Shown one piece after another: positions 16,264 through 25,047 of a DNA stretch of 39,369 nucleotides (position 1 is the stretch's first letter; every line of letters starts with the position of its first letter). This stretch comes from Anaerolineales bacterium (GTDB lineage: Bacteria; Chloroflexota; Anaerolineae; Anaerolineales; E44-bin32): positions 1-39,369 of the forward strand of contig JARRPX010000043.1 in assembly GCA_037382465.1 (NCBI GenBank). The letters are read 5' to 3'. A model generated the notes under the pieces. That model made no database searches. It worked only from the letters and a program-made list of their open reading frames with translations, and was not told the DNA's origin. The position numbers and the translations under genes are program-made.

Positions 16264-16707
16264 CTAGCTGCTGACGCGCTCGACTCCCTCATGCGCCAGT
16301 TCCAGGGTCTCGATGGCCACATCGGTGCCTTCGGCGTTGAAATCCGGGCCGTCGTATTTGGCCGGCCAGGCGTTGTAGAAATTCCAACGCACTTTCTCGT
16401 TGCCCTGTCGGTCCAGCAGGACGATCGAGCCGTTCACGCGCTTGGCCGAGGAATCGCCGTCGACCCATTGTTTGTGCCAGTCGTACAGTTCGGCATCGTC
16501 TGTGATTCCCCATTTGAGGGTGATGTTGGAGTATTTCACGGGCCCCGGAAGTTTGCGGAACGCCGCGTCTCCTCCTTCACGATGATCGATGACCTCGATG
16601 GAAGAGTCGAAACCGCTGCACTCCTGAAAATATGCCCGATTGATGCCATCGATTTCGACGGCGAAATTGAAATTGCCGTACGGATCTATCCGTTTTGCTG
16701 TTGCCAT
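16264..16707 (-). CDS. Tail tube protein (Afp1/gp19-like)
   Basis: A 147-residue protein of the inner-tube family (TIGR02241, Afp1/Pvc1). The ATG at 16707 follows AAGGAGCTGAATC. The beta-barrel hallmarks are 'DPYGNFNFAVEIDGINRAYF', in part, 'CSGFDSSIEVIDHREGG', 'RKLPGPVKYSNITLKWGITDD' in part and 'WNFYNAWPAKYDGPDFNA'. Hexameric rings of this protein stack into the rigid tube that is driven into the target. Only one tube gene is present, whereas Afp and Pvc carry two (1 and 5), so one protein must serve both as tube and as the baseplate-proximal ring here. It lies 19 bp after the sheath gene. Confidence 0.96.
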   Translation of the reverse strand: MATAKRIDPYGNFNFAVEIDGINRAYFQECSGFDSSIEVIDHREGGDAAFRKLPGPVKYSNITLKWGITDDAELYDWHKQWVDGDSSAKRVNGSIVLLDRQGNEKVRWNFYNAWPAKYDGPDFNAEGTDVAIETLELAHEGVERVSS

Positions 16708-16726
16708 GATTCAGCTCCTTTTACGC

Positions 16727-19216
16727 TCACGACTCGCTGATCTCGGCGCCGCCGTCCCATAGGCCGATGCGCACGATGATGAACTCGGCCGGATAGGAAG
16801 GCCGCACGCCGATCTCGATATACAAGCGTCCCAATTTACGCGTGCTGTCCGGGTTCAACGCTTCATCGATGCGCACGTAGAAGGCCTTGTCGGCGCTCTC
16901 GCCAAACAGAGCCCCGCTGCGCCAGACTCGAGTGAGGAATTCCGAGATGGTGCGCTTGAGTTTGCCCCACAGTTCCAGGTTGTTGGGTTCGAACACCGCC
17001 CAGCGGATGCCCTCCTGGATCGACTCCTCGAGGTAGAGCATCAGCCGCCGGATGGGGACGTAAAGCCAGTCGGTGATGGTGGGATCGACGGTGGTGCGCG
17101 CGCCCCACACGGTCACCTGGCCGGAACCGGGGAAGATGCGCAGGACGTTGACGCCGGCCAGGTTGAGCGGTCCTTGCTGCCGGTCGCTGAGCAGGCGCTC
17201 CAGGCCCAGGACCCCGCGCACATCGGTGTTGGCCGGGGCCTTGTGTACTCCGCGCTCATCGTCGGTGCGGGCGTAGACGCCGGCCATGTGGCCCGAAGGA
17301 GGCACGTACATGGTACGCGCCTGCGCCCGGGTGCTGGTCGGATCGCGCACCTCCAGCCAGGGATAATACAGGGCGGCAAATCCGCGGGTCGACTGCACCT
17401 CCTGGCGCTGATCGCGTACGCTGTTCGTGCCGGAGGGCGGCATGTCTTTCTCCGAGTCCAGGATGGCAAATCGCTCCAGCATGGTCAGACAGTGGGTGAT
17501 CATCGCTTTCTGGATCGTCTTGCGCTCGGGGTGGGCGGCGGCATCGGGGATGCAGATCAGGTTGACGTCGTCCACGTCGCGCAGCGCTTTCAAGCCGTCC
17601 TGGTATTCTACGGATGTGAGCCCGGAGGGTTGATCGTCCGCGCCACCGGCGAGATTGGTTGGGCCCGAGGGGCTGATCAAATACGCTTTGTATCCGCTTG
17701 CGCTGGGCGCCGTCGTCGGTTTTTTCAGCGCGACCAGCTTGGATTCGATCAAATCGGTGTTGAAGACGTAGCGCGGATGGTAGGGATTGAGCGACAGGTT
17801 CTCGAAGCGTTCCTCAGTGAGCGTGCTCGTGGTGGAGGTCGGCGGTGTGACGATCAGGCGGAACTCCTGGGGAATGAGGATCGGCGCGTCGACGGTCGCT
17901 TTTAGATTGAAGGTCTTGGCAATTTTAGGCGTCGACTCGAGCGTGACGAAACCGGCGCCATCCACGTTTTGGACGATGAGATATGCTTCGATCGTGTTGC
18001 CCGTGTTGTTGGCGTCATCGCCCTGCAGCAGCACGACCGTGCCAGGGTACAGGCCGGTGGCGTCCTCGACGCGGAATGTCGTCTGTCCGGGGATGATGTC
18101 GGCGATGCGGATGCCGTCGTTGGCCGCCGGCGCCACGGCCAGCTTTCGATCCAGGGTGAAGACGTAATTCGCCCCGGAGCTTTGCATGGAGCTGATCGTG
18201 GCCAGTTTGTTGTTGTGATCGATGACGTCGCCGGGCCGGAACTTGGCTGCGTCAGCGGCGCTGACGGTGATGGTGGTGTACTCCGTCCCGGAGGTACTGG
18301 TCGTCGTACTGCCTGCGATCACGGTGGCTTTCCCGGTGGACAAGACGCGGATGGATGTCAACGATAAAGCGGTCGCCGCGGCGGGGAGCATGTTGTACTT
18401 TTTTGTAGGCGCATTTTTCAAGGTCACAAGGTTGGTTGTGGGATCCACGCTCTTGATTGTGACTCGCTCGCTGATTGCCGTGCCTGGATTGTCGGCATCA
18501 TCGCCGGAGAGAAGTGCAATGTCATCGCTGTTAAGACCTTCGGTGCTGTTCGTGCGCAAGGTTATCGTGGGCGTTAACACATCGGCAATTCGTAGTGTGT
18601 CGCCACTGGCTAATCCTGCGATTGCGGCCTTGAGCGTCAACTTGCTGCCTTGAATTTTCTCGATCTCTTTTCCCGGATCCCCCGTTGCTTTGGCGACGAA
18701 ATCGCCTACCCGGAATTGGCTGGGTTTGTCCACCGTGACGATTTTTCCCGCACCCGTTGGAGCTGCTGTGAGCACCGCACTGCCCGTCGCAATTTCCTGC
18801 ACTACGTACTGCTCGCTTTCGACCGTGATCTCGTCGCCGTCCTTGCCGTCCTGCAGCGCCTGGACGGTGAAAGCGACTTCGTTGGCGTCGTTCTTCACGC
18901 TCAGGTTGGACTGAACGGCGGTGCCCACGCGCACGATGTAACACTCCTGGCCGCCGTTGGTGAAGAAACCCTCCACACCGAAAGCCATGTAGTAGGGCTT
19001 CTTGTCGACGAAGAGGTAGGGCCAGGCGCGTCCGGCGCGCGTGCCGCCGAAGTACTGGATGAATTCGTCGAAGCTGGTGATCAGACAGGGTTCGTTCAGC
19101 GGGCCGCGCAGGGCGGGCCCGATGAAAGCGGGTGTGCTGGTGCCCACACCGGCGATCACGCCGGGGCCGGTCACCTCCTCGATGTACACACCGGGTGTTG
19201 CGTATTTGGTAGCCAT
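16727..19216 (-). CDS. Contractile sheath protein with large duplicated insertion
   Basis: An 829-residue sheath protein starting at ATG 19216, with AAGGAGGTACGC upstream. Residues 1-110 ('TPGVYIEEVTGPG', 'TSTPAFIGPALRG', 'NGGQECYIVRVG') and 475-829 ('FAALYYPWLEV', 'PPSGHMAGVYARTD', 'IRRLMLYLEESIQEGI', 'GRLYIEIGVRPSYPAEFI' in part) form a normal sheath core. Between them, residues ~145-440 are an insertion with two related units: the first around 147-275 ('FRVGDFV', 'DTLRIAD', 'LLSGDDADNPG') and the second around 296-438 ('FRPGDVI', 'DGIRIAD', 'LLQGDDANNTG'). Afp2-4 and Pvc2-4 use three smaller sheath paralogues; here there is a single gene. The insertion would sit on the outer surface of the sheath. 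Confidence 0.96.
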   Translation of the reverse strand: MATKYATPGVYIEEVTGPGVIAGVGTSTPAFIGPALRGPLNEPCLITSFDEFIQYFGGTRAGRAWPYLFVDKKPYYMAFGVEGFFTNGGQECYIVRVGTAVQSNLSVKNDANEVAFTVQALQDGKDGDEITVESEQYVVQEIATGSAVLTAAPTGAGKIVTVDKPSQFRVGDFVAKATGDPGKEIEKIQGSKLTLKAAIAGLASGDTLRIADVLTPTITLRTNSTEGLNSDDIALLSGDDADNPGTAISERVTIKSVDPTTNLVTLKNAPTKKYNMLPAAATALSLTSIRVLSTGKATVIAGSTTTSTSGTEYTTITVSAADAAKFRPGDVIDHNNKLATISSMQSSGANYVFTLDRKLAVAPAANDGIRIADIIPGQTTFRVEDATGLYPGTVVLLQGDDANNTGNTIEAYLIVQNVDGAGFVTLESTPKIAKTFNLKATVDAPILIPQEFRLIVTPPTSTTSTLTEERFENLSLNPYHPRYVFNTDLIESKLVALKKPTTAPSASGYKAYLISPSGPTNLAGGADDQPSGLTSVEYQDGLKALRDVDDVNLICIPDAAAHPERKTIQKAMITHCLTMLERFAILDSEKDMPPSGTNSVRDQRQEVQSTRGFAALYYPWLEVRDPTSTRAQARTMYVPPSGHMAGVYARTDDERGVHKAPANTDVRGVLGLERLLSDRQQGPLNLAGVNVLRIFPGSGQVTVWGARTTVDPTITDWLYVPIRRLMLYLEESIQEGIRWAVFEPNNLELWGKLKRTISEFLTRVWRSGALFGESADKAFYVRIDEALNPDSTRKLGRLYIEIGVRPSYPAEFIIVRIGLWDGGAEISES

Positions 19217-19235
19217 GCGTACCTCCTTACCGTTT

Positions 19236-20132
19236 CTAGGTCAGGTGCAGGTCGTAATCACCCGTGGGTGAAGGGACCTGGACGCTGCGTGTGAATAAGG
19301 CGAAGCCCGGGGCCTGCGCCTGAAGCGTGTAATTTCCTGCGAGCAATCCGTCGAAAGTGAAGCGGCCGAGTTCGTCCGATTCGGTTGAGTAAAGCTGCCG
19401 ACCGGCGTCGTCCAGCAGCGTCACCGACACGTTGGAGAGGGGTTTCGGGGGCGCCGCCGTTTCGTCCAGGACGAGGCCGCCGATCTGGATCCGCACTTCG
19501 GCTTTGCTCACGTCCTTGCTCATGGGGTAGCGGGTGATGCAGGTGGTGACCATGCTGCCGAATTCGCGGATCGGACGGAAGACGGGCAGGGTGACGATCA
19601 GATAGACGCTGGGCTTCCAGCGGTTGCCGCTGCCCATCGTGCCCCAGAATTCGGCCAGCTTGGGGAAGCCCTCGCTTGGAACTACCTGTGTGGCCAGATC
19701 GAGTCCGTAGAGTTTACCGGCGTCGGCCTGGGAGAGACCCGGTACGCTGGAGGGTTTGAGCGGCGTGTATTCCAGCAGTGTTGCCAGTACCTCGCTCAAC
19801 AGCTTGTGCTCGTCCTGCTGCGCCTGGTCGTTGAATGGATGCGCCGGACTCCAGGCGCTGATCAGGTAGTGGCAGTCCACCCGATCGGGCGCCGGTTCCT
19901 CCGTCCACAGGCCGTTCTGCTCCGTCTGCAGCCGCTCGTTGGAACGCAGCTTGCGGTTCTCGCGCACGTCGATCAGGTAGACGTTGAGCGCCTTCTGGGC
20001 CAGGGTGTGCACGTAACCCCGCCAGTCCGTGTCCGGCGGCACGAAGCCGAACTGGGCGTTCGCCGCCGGCTGCAGGCTGGCGACCTGCGACTTGAGCAGC
20101 GTGCGGAGGGTGTTGTTGAGGTGGTTGATCAT
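19236..20132 (-). CDS. Tail cap/terminator protein (Pvc16-like, DUF4255) with C-terminal Ig-like domain
   Basis: A 298-residue protein, start ATG 20132. Residues 1-190 match the DUF4255/Pvc16 N-terminal family: 'MINHLNNTLRTLLKSQV', 'VNVYLIDVRENRKLRSNER'-like segment, 'DCHYLISAWSP', 'HKLLSEVLATLLEY', 'YLIVTLPVF'. This protein caps the tube and sheath and fixes particle length in Afp and Pvc. Residues ~210-298 form an extra carboxypeptidase-regulatory-like/CNA-B beta sandwich: 'LSNVSVTLLDDAGRQLYSTESDE' in part, 'GRFTFDGLLAGNYTLQAQAPGF' in part. Caps in Pvc do not usually need such a domain; it could mediate surface or cell-envelope attachment at the end away from the spike. Confidence 0.93.
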   Translation of the reverse strand: MINHLNNTLRTLLKSQVASLQPAANAQFGFVPPDTDWRGYVHTLAQKALNVYLIDVRENRKLRSNERLQTEQNGLWTEEPAPDRVDCHYLISAWSPAHPFNDQAQQDEHKLLSEVLATLLEYTPLKPSSVPGLSQADAGKLYGLDLATQVVPSEGFPKLAEFWGTMGSGNRWKPSVYLIVTLPVFRPIREFGSMVTTCITRYPMSKDVSKAEVRIQIGGLVLDETAAPPKPLSNVSVTLLDDAGRQLYSTESDELGRFTFDGLLAGNYTLQAQAPGFALFTRSVQVPSPTGDYDLHLT

Positions 20133-20166
20133 AGGCCAATTGCCTCGAGGATTATCGGTAAAATCA

Positions 20167-22461
20167 CTAAAGGGTCCTTCGAATAATGATTATCACCATC
20201 TTTTGGAATAACCGTTCTGCTTGTGCCCCTAACCGCAGAAGTTGTGATTCTGCAGCTTTTGACAGCTTAGGTACAGTCAATAAAACTTGTCCCCTGTCCC
20301 TAAGGTCAAGCCAAAATTGGTCGAGTTTGGTTGTGCTGAATGGTCCGCTAGCTCCTTCAAGAGTTACTTCATGCCCGACTCCGATATCTGGCCTTCTGCC
20401 GGGGCGCGGAAACATTTCTTGGACATCTACTGCTTTTAAGTCTTCCGCCACTAGTTGTTGGAACTGTCTTCCCGCTAGTTTTGGGTCATTTTTGGCCAAG
20501 TTTAAAATCTGTTGTTGACGTACAGCAGCATGACCACGCAATGGTTCTTGGAAGTTCCGGAACCTTGCTGTGCTAAGAGTAGGAGCATTGCCACGTGGGA
20601 GTAACGGACGGTTTACTGTGCGTTTTCGTGGGCTCCTTGATTTTCTAAAACGCGACTTACGAACGTAATATCCACCGCCTGGTTTCCCGGGCCTGGGGTC
20701 ATAGTAATATCTATCGGGTCTAGCTTGGGCGTATGGCTGTACCCTGACACCCGGCGTCCGCTTTCGTTTTCTAATTGAGATAAAACGTTGTTCAATTCTT
20801 CGATGCCGCCTTGGTTTTTGTGGTCTCCAGGGCAAAGGCTTGTGTCTCTTTCTGCGGACGAGCTTTCTACTGAGTTTTGGAGCGGTTTCTGCAGCGCGTC
20901 CCATGCCTTCTCTGCCTAGCGATTCTGTGGGCCTCGGGGCGGGTGGCTTTCTCGAAATGGGCTTTCTGAGTCTTTTCACACTTCTTTCAGCATAATGCTT
21001 TCTTGAAGACCAGTCTGGTCGATGCATTCTCTTCTTGGTGACACGCTTCACATGGCTTGCTTTTCTCCCCAGCCGCGATATAACGGCTCCAATCCCTGTA
21101 AACATTCCAATAATCCATAAGACCGCATATACGATAGTAGGGCCAATCAGTTTTCCAAGTTCGTAAGTGATCTTGAAAACGCTATTATCAGCCAGCTTCC
21201 AAAGCTTTGCATGCCACTCGAGGCCGATTTTTCGTCCCAATATTCGGGTAACGCCAGTCGTTTCGATAAGTGTTTTAAATAGCTTTTTAAACTCTTTCAT
21301 CATCCCGGAGAAATTGGTAATCAGTTCCCAGATCCCCTTTAAAGTCTTCCAGAAGTTTTTTCCAATCCCTACAAGAGCACCGGTTGCGAATACTGATGGT
21401 CCGACAACACCAATGGTGTATGACTGCATATACTTTTGTAAGAATTTTTCTGGAAGCTTATCGCTGCCTTTCGCCTCCCGCATCCCTTGAGCGATACCCC
21501 TGGCAAATTCAATAACATTGGCTGATAACATTCTGGCCGCACGGGATGTTCCATGCACCACCATCCCTGCTAGTGGAAACGGGCCACCTGGTCCTCCTAG
21601 ACGATTACGACTGAGTTGACGTAATTTCAATATCGTGTTTTGATAACGCGCCTCATTGTGGGACATCCTGGCTGCGGAGACATCCGCCTCGACTCTTTGC
21701 AAGAACAAAGAAAACACATCAATGGGAAAGTGCTGCGCCACAAGAGTAGATACCGGTCTCAGGTTGTCGGGGTCCCGCAAATTCACGCCTCTGACATGAA
21801 GGATGATTCTGCGAACGAGTTCATGCGGGCTTGTTCCTTGCGGCGCCCTTTTTGCAATTTGAGGAAGGGAAAGAAGATACTTATCAAGACGTGTGTCGCG
21901 GAAAAGCGCTACCTGTGCGGTTCCGACTGGTGCAACTTGTGCGCTGCCGCCGGAGCTGATGGAAGCGGTTGCAGATTCGGCGTTGCGCTCACTGGCACTG
22001 CCGCGGTCAGCAATTCTCTGCGGATTTCTTGACGTATGGCGGGTATGTTGTGCGACATGTGCCAGTTCATGAGATAACAGTCTTTTGCCTGTAGAGGAAT
22101 TCGGCTTGTAGTGTCCAGTCCGGAAAACGATGTGATGCCCTGCTGTGTATGCCAGCGCATTAAGGGTGCTTGCCGAATCACTTGCTTGGCGATTGTCATG
22201 AATTCTCACTTGGCTGAAATCCTGGTTGAAACGAGATTCCATGAAGGCGCGTGTTATAAGATCCAGCGGTCTTCCTGTCGATCGCAACACATCTTGGACA
22301 ATGGGTGGCACACCATCTGGTTTTAGGATTTGATTGGTTACTCCCGCCTGCTGTTTCAGAATGCTATTTCGAGATGAAAGTCGCACTCGTGTCTCGTGTG
22401 CGTTTGGCGAATTTCCTTCGCCCATCTTTTCCTTCGAAGCTTTCTTGGCAGACTGCCCCAT
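20167..22461 (-). CDS. DUF4157 (eCIS core) protein, candidate cargo/toxin
   Basis: A 764-residue protein. The ATG at 22461 shares a base with the ATPase stop (TAATG). Residues ~60-140 are a DUF4157/eCIS-core domain: 'RAFMESRFNQDFSQVRIHDN', 'LNALAYTAGHHIVF' and the zinc-protease-like 'LLSHELAHVAQH' (HELAH near 131). Two hydrophobic stretches follow (~348-366 and ~437-463), then a very basic Arg/Lys/Pro-rich segment (~465-640). The last ~125 residues contain 'RPDIG' (~690), an acidic residue eight positions on, and 'KLDQFWLDLRDRG' (~712), which resembles a PD-(D/E)xK nuclease fold, but this is weak. The DNA is visibly more A/T-rich than the structural genes beside it. DUF4157 proteins are known to accompany eCIS and to carry toxin domains, so this is the best effector candidate here. 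Confidence 0.85.
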   Translation of the reverse strand: MGQSAKKASKEKMGEGNSPNAHETRVRLSSRNSILKQQAGVTNQILKPDGVPPIVQDVLRSTGRPLDLITRAFMESRFNQDFSQVRIHDNRQASDSASTLNALAYTAGHHIVFRTGHYKPNSSTGKRLLSHELAHVAQHTRHTSRNPQRIADRGSASERNAESATASISSGGSAQVAPVGTAQVALFRDTRLDKYLLSLPQIAKRAPQGTSPHELVRRIILHVRGVNLRDPDNLRPVSTLVAQHFPIDVFSLFLQRVEADVSAARMSHNEARYQNTILKLRQLSRNRLGGPGGPFPLAGMVVHGTSRAARMLSANVIEFARGIAQGMREAKGSDKLPEKFLQKYMQSYTIGVVGPSVFATGALVGIGKNFWKTLKGIWELITNFSGMMKEFKKLFKTLIETTGVTRILGRKIGLEWHAKLWKLADNSVFKITYELGKLIGPTIVYAVLWIIGMFTGIGAVISRLGRKASHVKRVTKKRMHRPDWSSRKHYAERSVKRLRKPISRKPPAPRPTESLGREGMGRAAETAPKLSRKLVRRKRHKPLPWRPQKPRRHRRIEQRFISIRKRKRTPGVRVQPYAQARPDRYYYDPRPGKPGGGYYVRKSRFRKSRSPRKRTVNRPLLPRGNAPTLSTARFRNFQEPLRGHAAVRQQQILNLAKNDPKLAGRQFQQLVAEDLKAVDVQEMFPRPGRRPDIGVGHEVTLEGASGPFSTTKLDQFWLDLRDRGQVLLTVPKLSKAAESQLLRLGAQAERLFQKMVIIIIRRTL

Positions 22462-24665
22462 TAGATCGCTTCCTCAACGCCGTCTTCCACCGCCGGCATC
22501 GACTGTCCCATCTTCTGGTATTCCCGGCGCGTGGCGTGGAAGACGTGATCCAGGGTCACGACTTTACCGTCCTCGGCGGCCAGGAAAGCCGCCGCCAGGG
22601 CCACGTTCTTGATGTTGCCGCCGCTGAACTCGAAACGCTGCGCCAGGGAAGCCGCATCGACGTCCTGCGCCAGCGGCGTCTCGGACGGCCAGATGCGCTT
22701 CCATATCCGCTGGCGGCTTTCGGCGTCCGGGAACGGGAAATGTACGCTGAAGGCCAGGCGGCGCATGAAGGCGGCATCCATGTTCTGGATCAGGTTGGTG
22801 GCCAGGATGGCCAATCCTTCGTATTCCTCCATCTTCTGCAGCAAATAACTGATCTCGATGTTGGCGTAGCGATCGTGAGAGTCACGCACCTCGGAGCGCT
22901 TGCCGAAAAGCGCATCGGCTTCGTCGAAGAAGAGTACGGCGTTGGCGCCGTCCTGGGCGGCGCGGAAAATACGCTCGAGATTCCGCTCCGTTTCACCGAT
23001 GTATTTACTCACTACGCCCGCCAGATCGATCTTGTAGAGGTCGAGTCCCAGTTCGCCGGCGACGATCTCGGCCGCCATGGTTTTTCCGGTGCCCGAAGGT
23101 CCGGCGAAGAGCGCCGTGACTCCCTTACCCAGGGAGAGTCTGGCCTCGAATCCCCACTCGTCGAGCACGAGGTGGCGCCGGTTGACGCGCTGGCAGATTT
23201 CACGCAGTTGGGCGATGGTGTCTTCGGGCAGCACGATGTCGTCCCATGTGTACACCGGATCGATTCTGCGCGTCAGCCGTGCCAGGTCGTGGCCGCACTG
23301 CGCCCGGGCCGCTGCGAGCAGCTCGTCGAGTGTGGGCGGAGAAGCCGTTGAACCGACTGCTACGGCGACCACCTCGGCGATCTGGCCGGGCAGCAAGCGG
23401 TAGAGCGAGGCCAGCAGGCTCAGATCGGCTTCATCGAGGTCGAGGCCATACTCGGCCAGGTTGCTCTGCCAGCACGCCCGCTGTTGAGCGAACGTGAGCG
23501 CATTGAATGAAATGCTCACGACGCCGAGGGGACACGAGCCGATCGCACGCCACGGCTGTTTGCCTGCGAGAATAGTGATGCCCGTTTGGGATGCGAGCGC
23601 CTCGGTCAGACGCTCGGATGGGTGGGTGTCTTCATCAGAGCTGAACAAATCGACACCCTCCAGGTAGGGGATGAGATCGTAGAGCCAGGCGTAGCGCAGC
23701 GCGAGCTTCAAAGCTTGTTCAAATGGGATGGAGGTTGAGTATGCCCGGGGCAGGTCGACTACCAGCAGCGCGCTGCCGATTTCTGCTGCGAGCGCCGCGG
23801 CGGCCTGCCGTTTTCCTGCGCCATCCTGCCCGCGGAAGTAGAGCGTCAATGGCTGATCTGTTTCCCAGGCTCGTTCGATGAGCATCGGCAGATTTTCCTT
23901 CATCGTGTCCGCGATCGGCAGTTCGTTCAAGGCGGCAGAGGGGAAGGTAACTTCGCAGTACGCAGTCAGCCGCGCGTCCAGCGCGTCTTGATGCAGCAGG
24001 TAACGCAGGATTTGTTCGTCCAGCTTGATCGTCTGAGATAGCAGCGAGGACTGGACCGGTACGGCATCGGGGATCAAATGGATCAAGCCCTGGTGAATGA
24101 GCGGGGCATCGGCGTCGAAGTGCATGCGTCGTTCGAGTTTGTCCACCGCATCGCTGCAGAGCAGATTCAGGGCCAGGTCGACGGTAGGACGGCGAAGCCG
24201 GACGTCGTCCTGCAGAAAGGCGAACAGCCGTTCGTAGCGCCGATCGAGTTCCGGGGCCAAGGCGATCAGGATCAGGTCGAGATCGAACGCAGAAAGTCCG
24301 AACGCCTGCGCCAGCCACGCCAGACGCGATTCGTCCGTCGAGTCAAAGGATTCGTCGCCGGGTTTTGGTTCGCCCGAGACTCCTGCGTAGAGCAGCGGTG
24401 CCCCCGGTTCGTGAGCCAGCAGGCGCGTGGCCTCTTCGGGGCTGATGTAGAGACCTCGAAAGGGTTCACCCGCTGCCTCTGAACCGTGTACACGCTGGGC
24501 TTTTTCGATCGCTCGTCCGAGCAGGCGATCGAGCAGCACCAGCGCGGACAGCAGATCCTGTAGATACCAGCCGCCAACGTCGTCTATCGATTCGTCGGTC
24601 ACGAATTCCGCGTTCTTTTCCACGAAGATATCTCCTGGAGTGCTTTCCATTGCCGGCCGAACCAT
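22461..24665 (-). CDS. AAA+ ATPase of the injection system (Afp15/Pvc15-like)
   Basis: A 734-residue protein. The C-terminal AAA+ module has Walker A GPSGTGKT (522-529), Walker B LFFDEAD (578-584), sensor-type 'ATN' (~622) and an arginine pair in 'FMRRLAF' (~634). An N-terminal second module (~250-440) is degenerate: its P-loop reads GQDGAGKR and no clear Walker B follows. The start at ATG 24665 has only a weak AAGAA site; an in-frame ATG five codons later has none. ATPases of this type are a marker of eCIS clusters and are required for assembly or cargo loading in Afp and Pvc. Here it heads the operon rather than closing it, and it overlaps both the preceding small gene and the cargo candidate. 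Confidence 0.95.
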   Translation of the reverse strand: MVRPAMESTPGDIFVEKNAEFVTDESIDDVGGWYLQDLLSALVLLDRLLGRAIEKAQRVHGSEAAGEPFRGLYISPEEATRLLAHEPGAPLLYAGVSGEPKPGDESFDSTDESRLAWLAQAFGLSAFDLDLILIALAPELDRRYERLFAFLQDDVRLRRPTVDLALNLLCSDAVDKLERRMHFDADAPLIHQGLIHLIPDAVPVQSSLLSQTIKLDEQILRYLLHQDALDARLTAYCEVTFPSAALNELPIADTMKENLPMLIERAWETDQPLTLYFRGQDGAGKRQAAAALAAEIGSALLVVDLPRAYSTSIPFEQALKLALRYAWLYDLIPYLEGVDLFSSDEDTHPSERLTEALASQTGITILAGKQPWRAIGSCPLGVVSISFNALTFAQQRACWQSNLAEYGLDLDEADLSLLASLYRLLPGQIAEVVAVAVGSTASPPTLDELLAAARAQCGHDLARLTRRIDPVYTWDDIVLPEDTIAQLREICQRVNRRHLVLDEWGFEARLSLGKGVTALFAGPSGTGKTMAAEIVAGELGLDLYKIDLAGVVSKYIGETERNLERIFRAAQDGANAVLFFDEADALFGKRSEVRDSHDRYANIEISYLLQKMEEYEGLAILATNLIQNMDAAFMRRLAFSVHFPFPDAESRQRIWKRIWPSETPLAQDVDAASLAQRFEFSGGNIKNVALAAAFLAAEDGKVVTLDHVFHATRREYQKMGQSMPAVEDGVEEAI

Positions 24666-24966
24666 TTCTTAAGGCGCGACAGCCGGACAGCCGGAACGAT
24701 AGACGATCAGTTCTCGAATCGCGTCTTACGGAGTGGACGCCGATGTGTTCGGAGATGATCGCCAACACTCGATCCAATCCCACGAAATGAGTCCGTTGTT
24801 CGCTTTGGACATGCTCGACCCAGCCACGGAATTCAGTTCCATCAGACTCGGTCGGACGATAGACGCGAACGACGAATGAGAAAGCTTCCATCTCCGCGTC
24901 CTCTTCCCCCAACACTTCCGGGGGGATCGCGTCGGTTGATCGGTGCGCCGGATCTGGCTCACTCAT
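24466..24966 (-). CDS. Small leading protein of the eCIS operon; C-terminus doubtful
   Basis: The first gene after the operon promoter, starting at ATG 24966. The first ~80 residues look like a real folded protein: 'AFSFVVRVYRPTE', 'GTEFRGWVEHVQSEQRTHFVGLD' in part and 'RVLAIISEHIG'; short proteins with this pattern precede eCIS ATPases elsewhere. After 'HIGVHS' the frame runs on for 86 more residues that are arginine-rich, low-complexity and overlap the ATPase coding sequence by 200 bp, so they read as shadow coding. Reading frames shifted by one base near 24,730 stop within a few codons, so a small frameshift (real or a sequencing error) at that point is likely. I call the conserved part real and the end uncertain. 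No function is known to me. Confidence 0.55.
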   Translation of the reverse strand: MSEPDPAHRSTDAIPPEVLGEEDAEMEAFSFVVRVYRPTESDGTEFRGWVEHVQSEQRTHFVGLDRVLAIISEHIGVHSVRRDSRTDRLSFRLSGCRALRNGSAGNGKHSRRYLRGKERGIRDRRIDRRRWRLVSTGSAVRAGAARSPARTSDRKSPACTRFRGSG

Positions 24967-25020
24967 GCTGATCTCTACCAGGCGCGTTTACGCATGACGA
25001 CATTCAATGCCTCGAATCGA

Positions 25021-25037
25021 ATAACGTCTCCGTTATG
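25021..25037 (-). promoter_or_regulatory. Probable eCIS operon -10 region with inverted repeat
   Basis: On the minus strand TGGCATAAC (TGn plus CATAAC at 25032-25037) lies 10 bp downstream of the nearest GTGAC repeat. No good -35 hexamer is found 16-18 bp upstream, as expected for an activator-dependent promoter. The -10 overlaps a perfect inverted repeat ATAACG-TCTC-CGTTAT (25021-25036), which could be a hairpin at the transcript start or a repressor site. The leader to the first ATG (24966) would be about 60 nt. Confidence 0.5.
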
Positions 25038-25047
25038 CCAGCCTGCG

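Noticed and set aside
22305-23351. 348-codon frame on the plus strand opposite the ATPase gene
   Set aside because: No motif, arginine- and glycine-rich, and antisense to an intact AAA+ ATPase.
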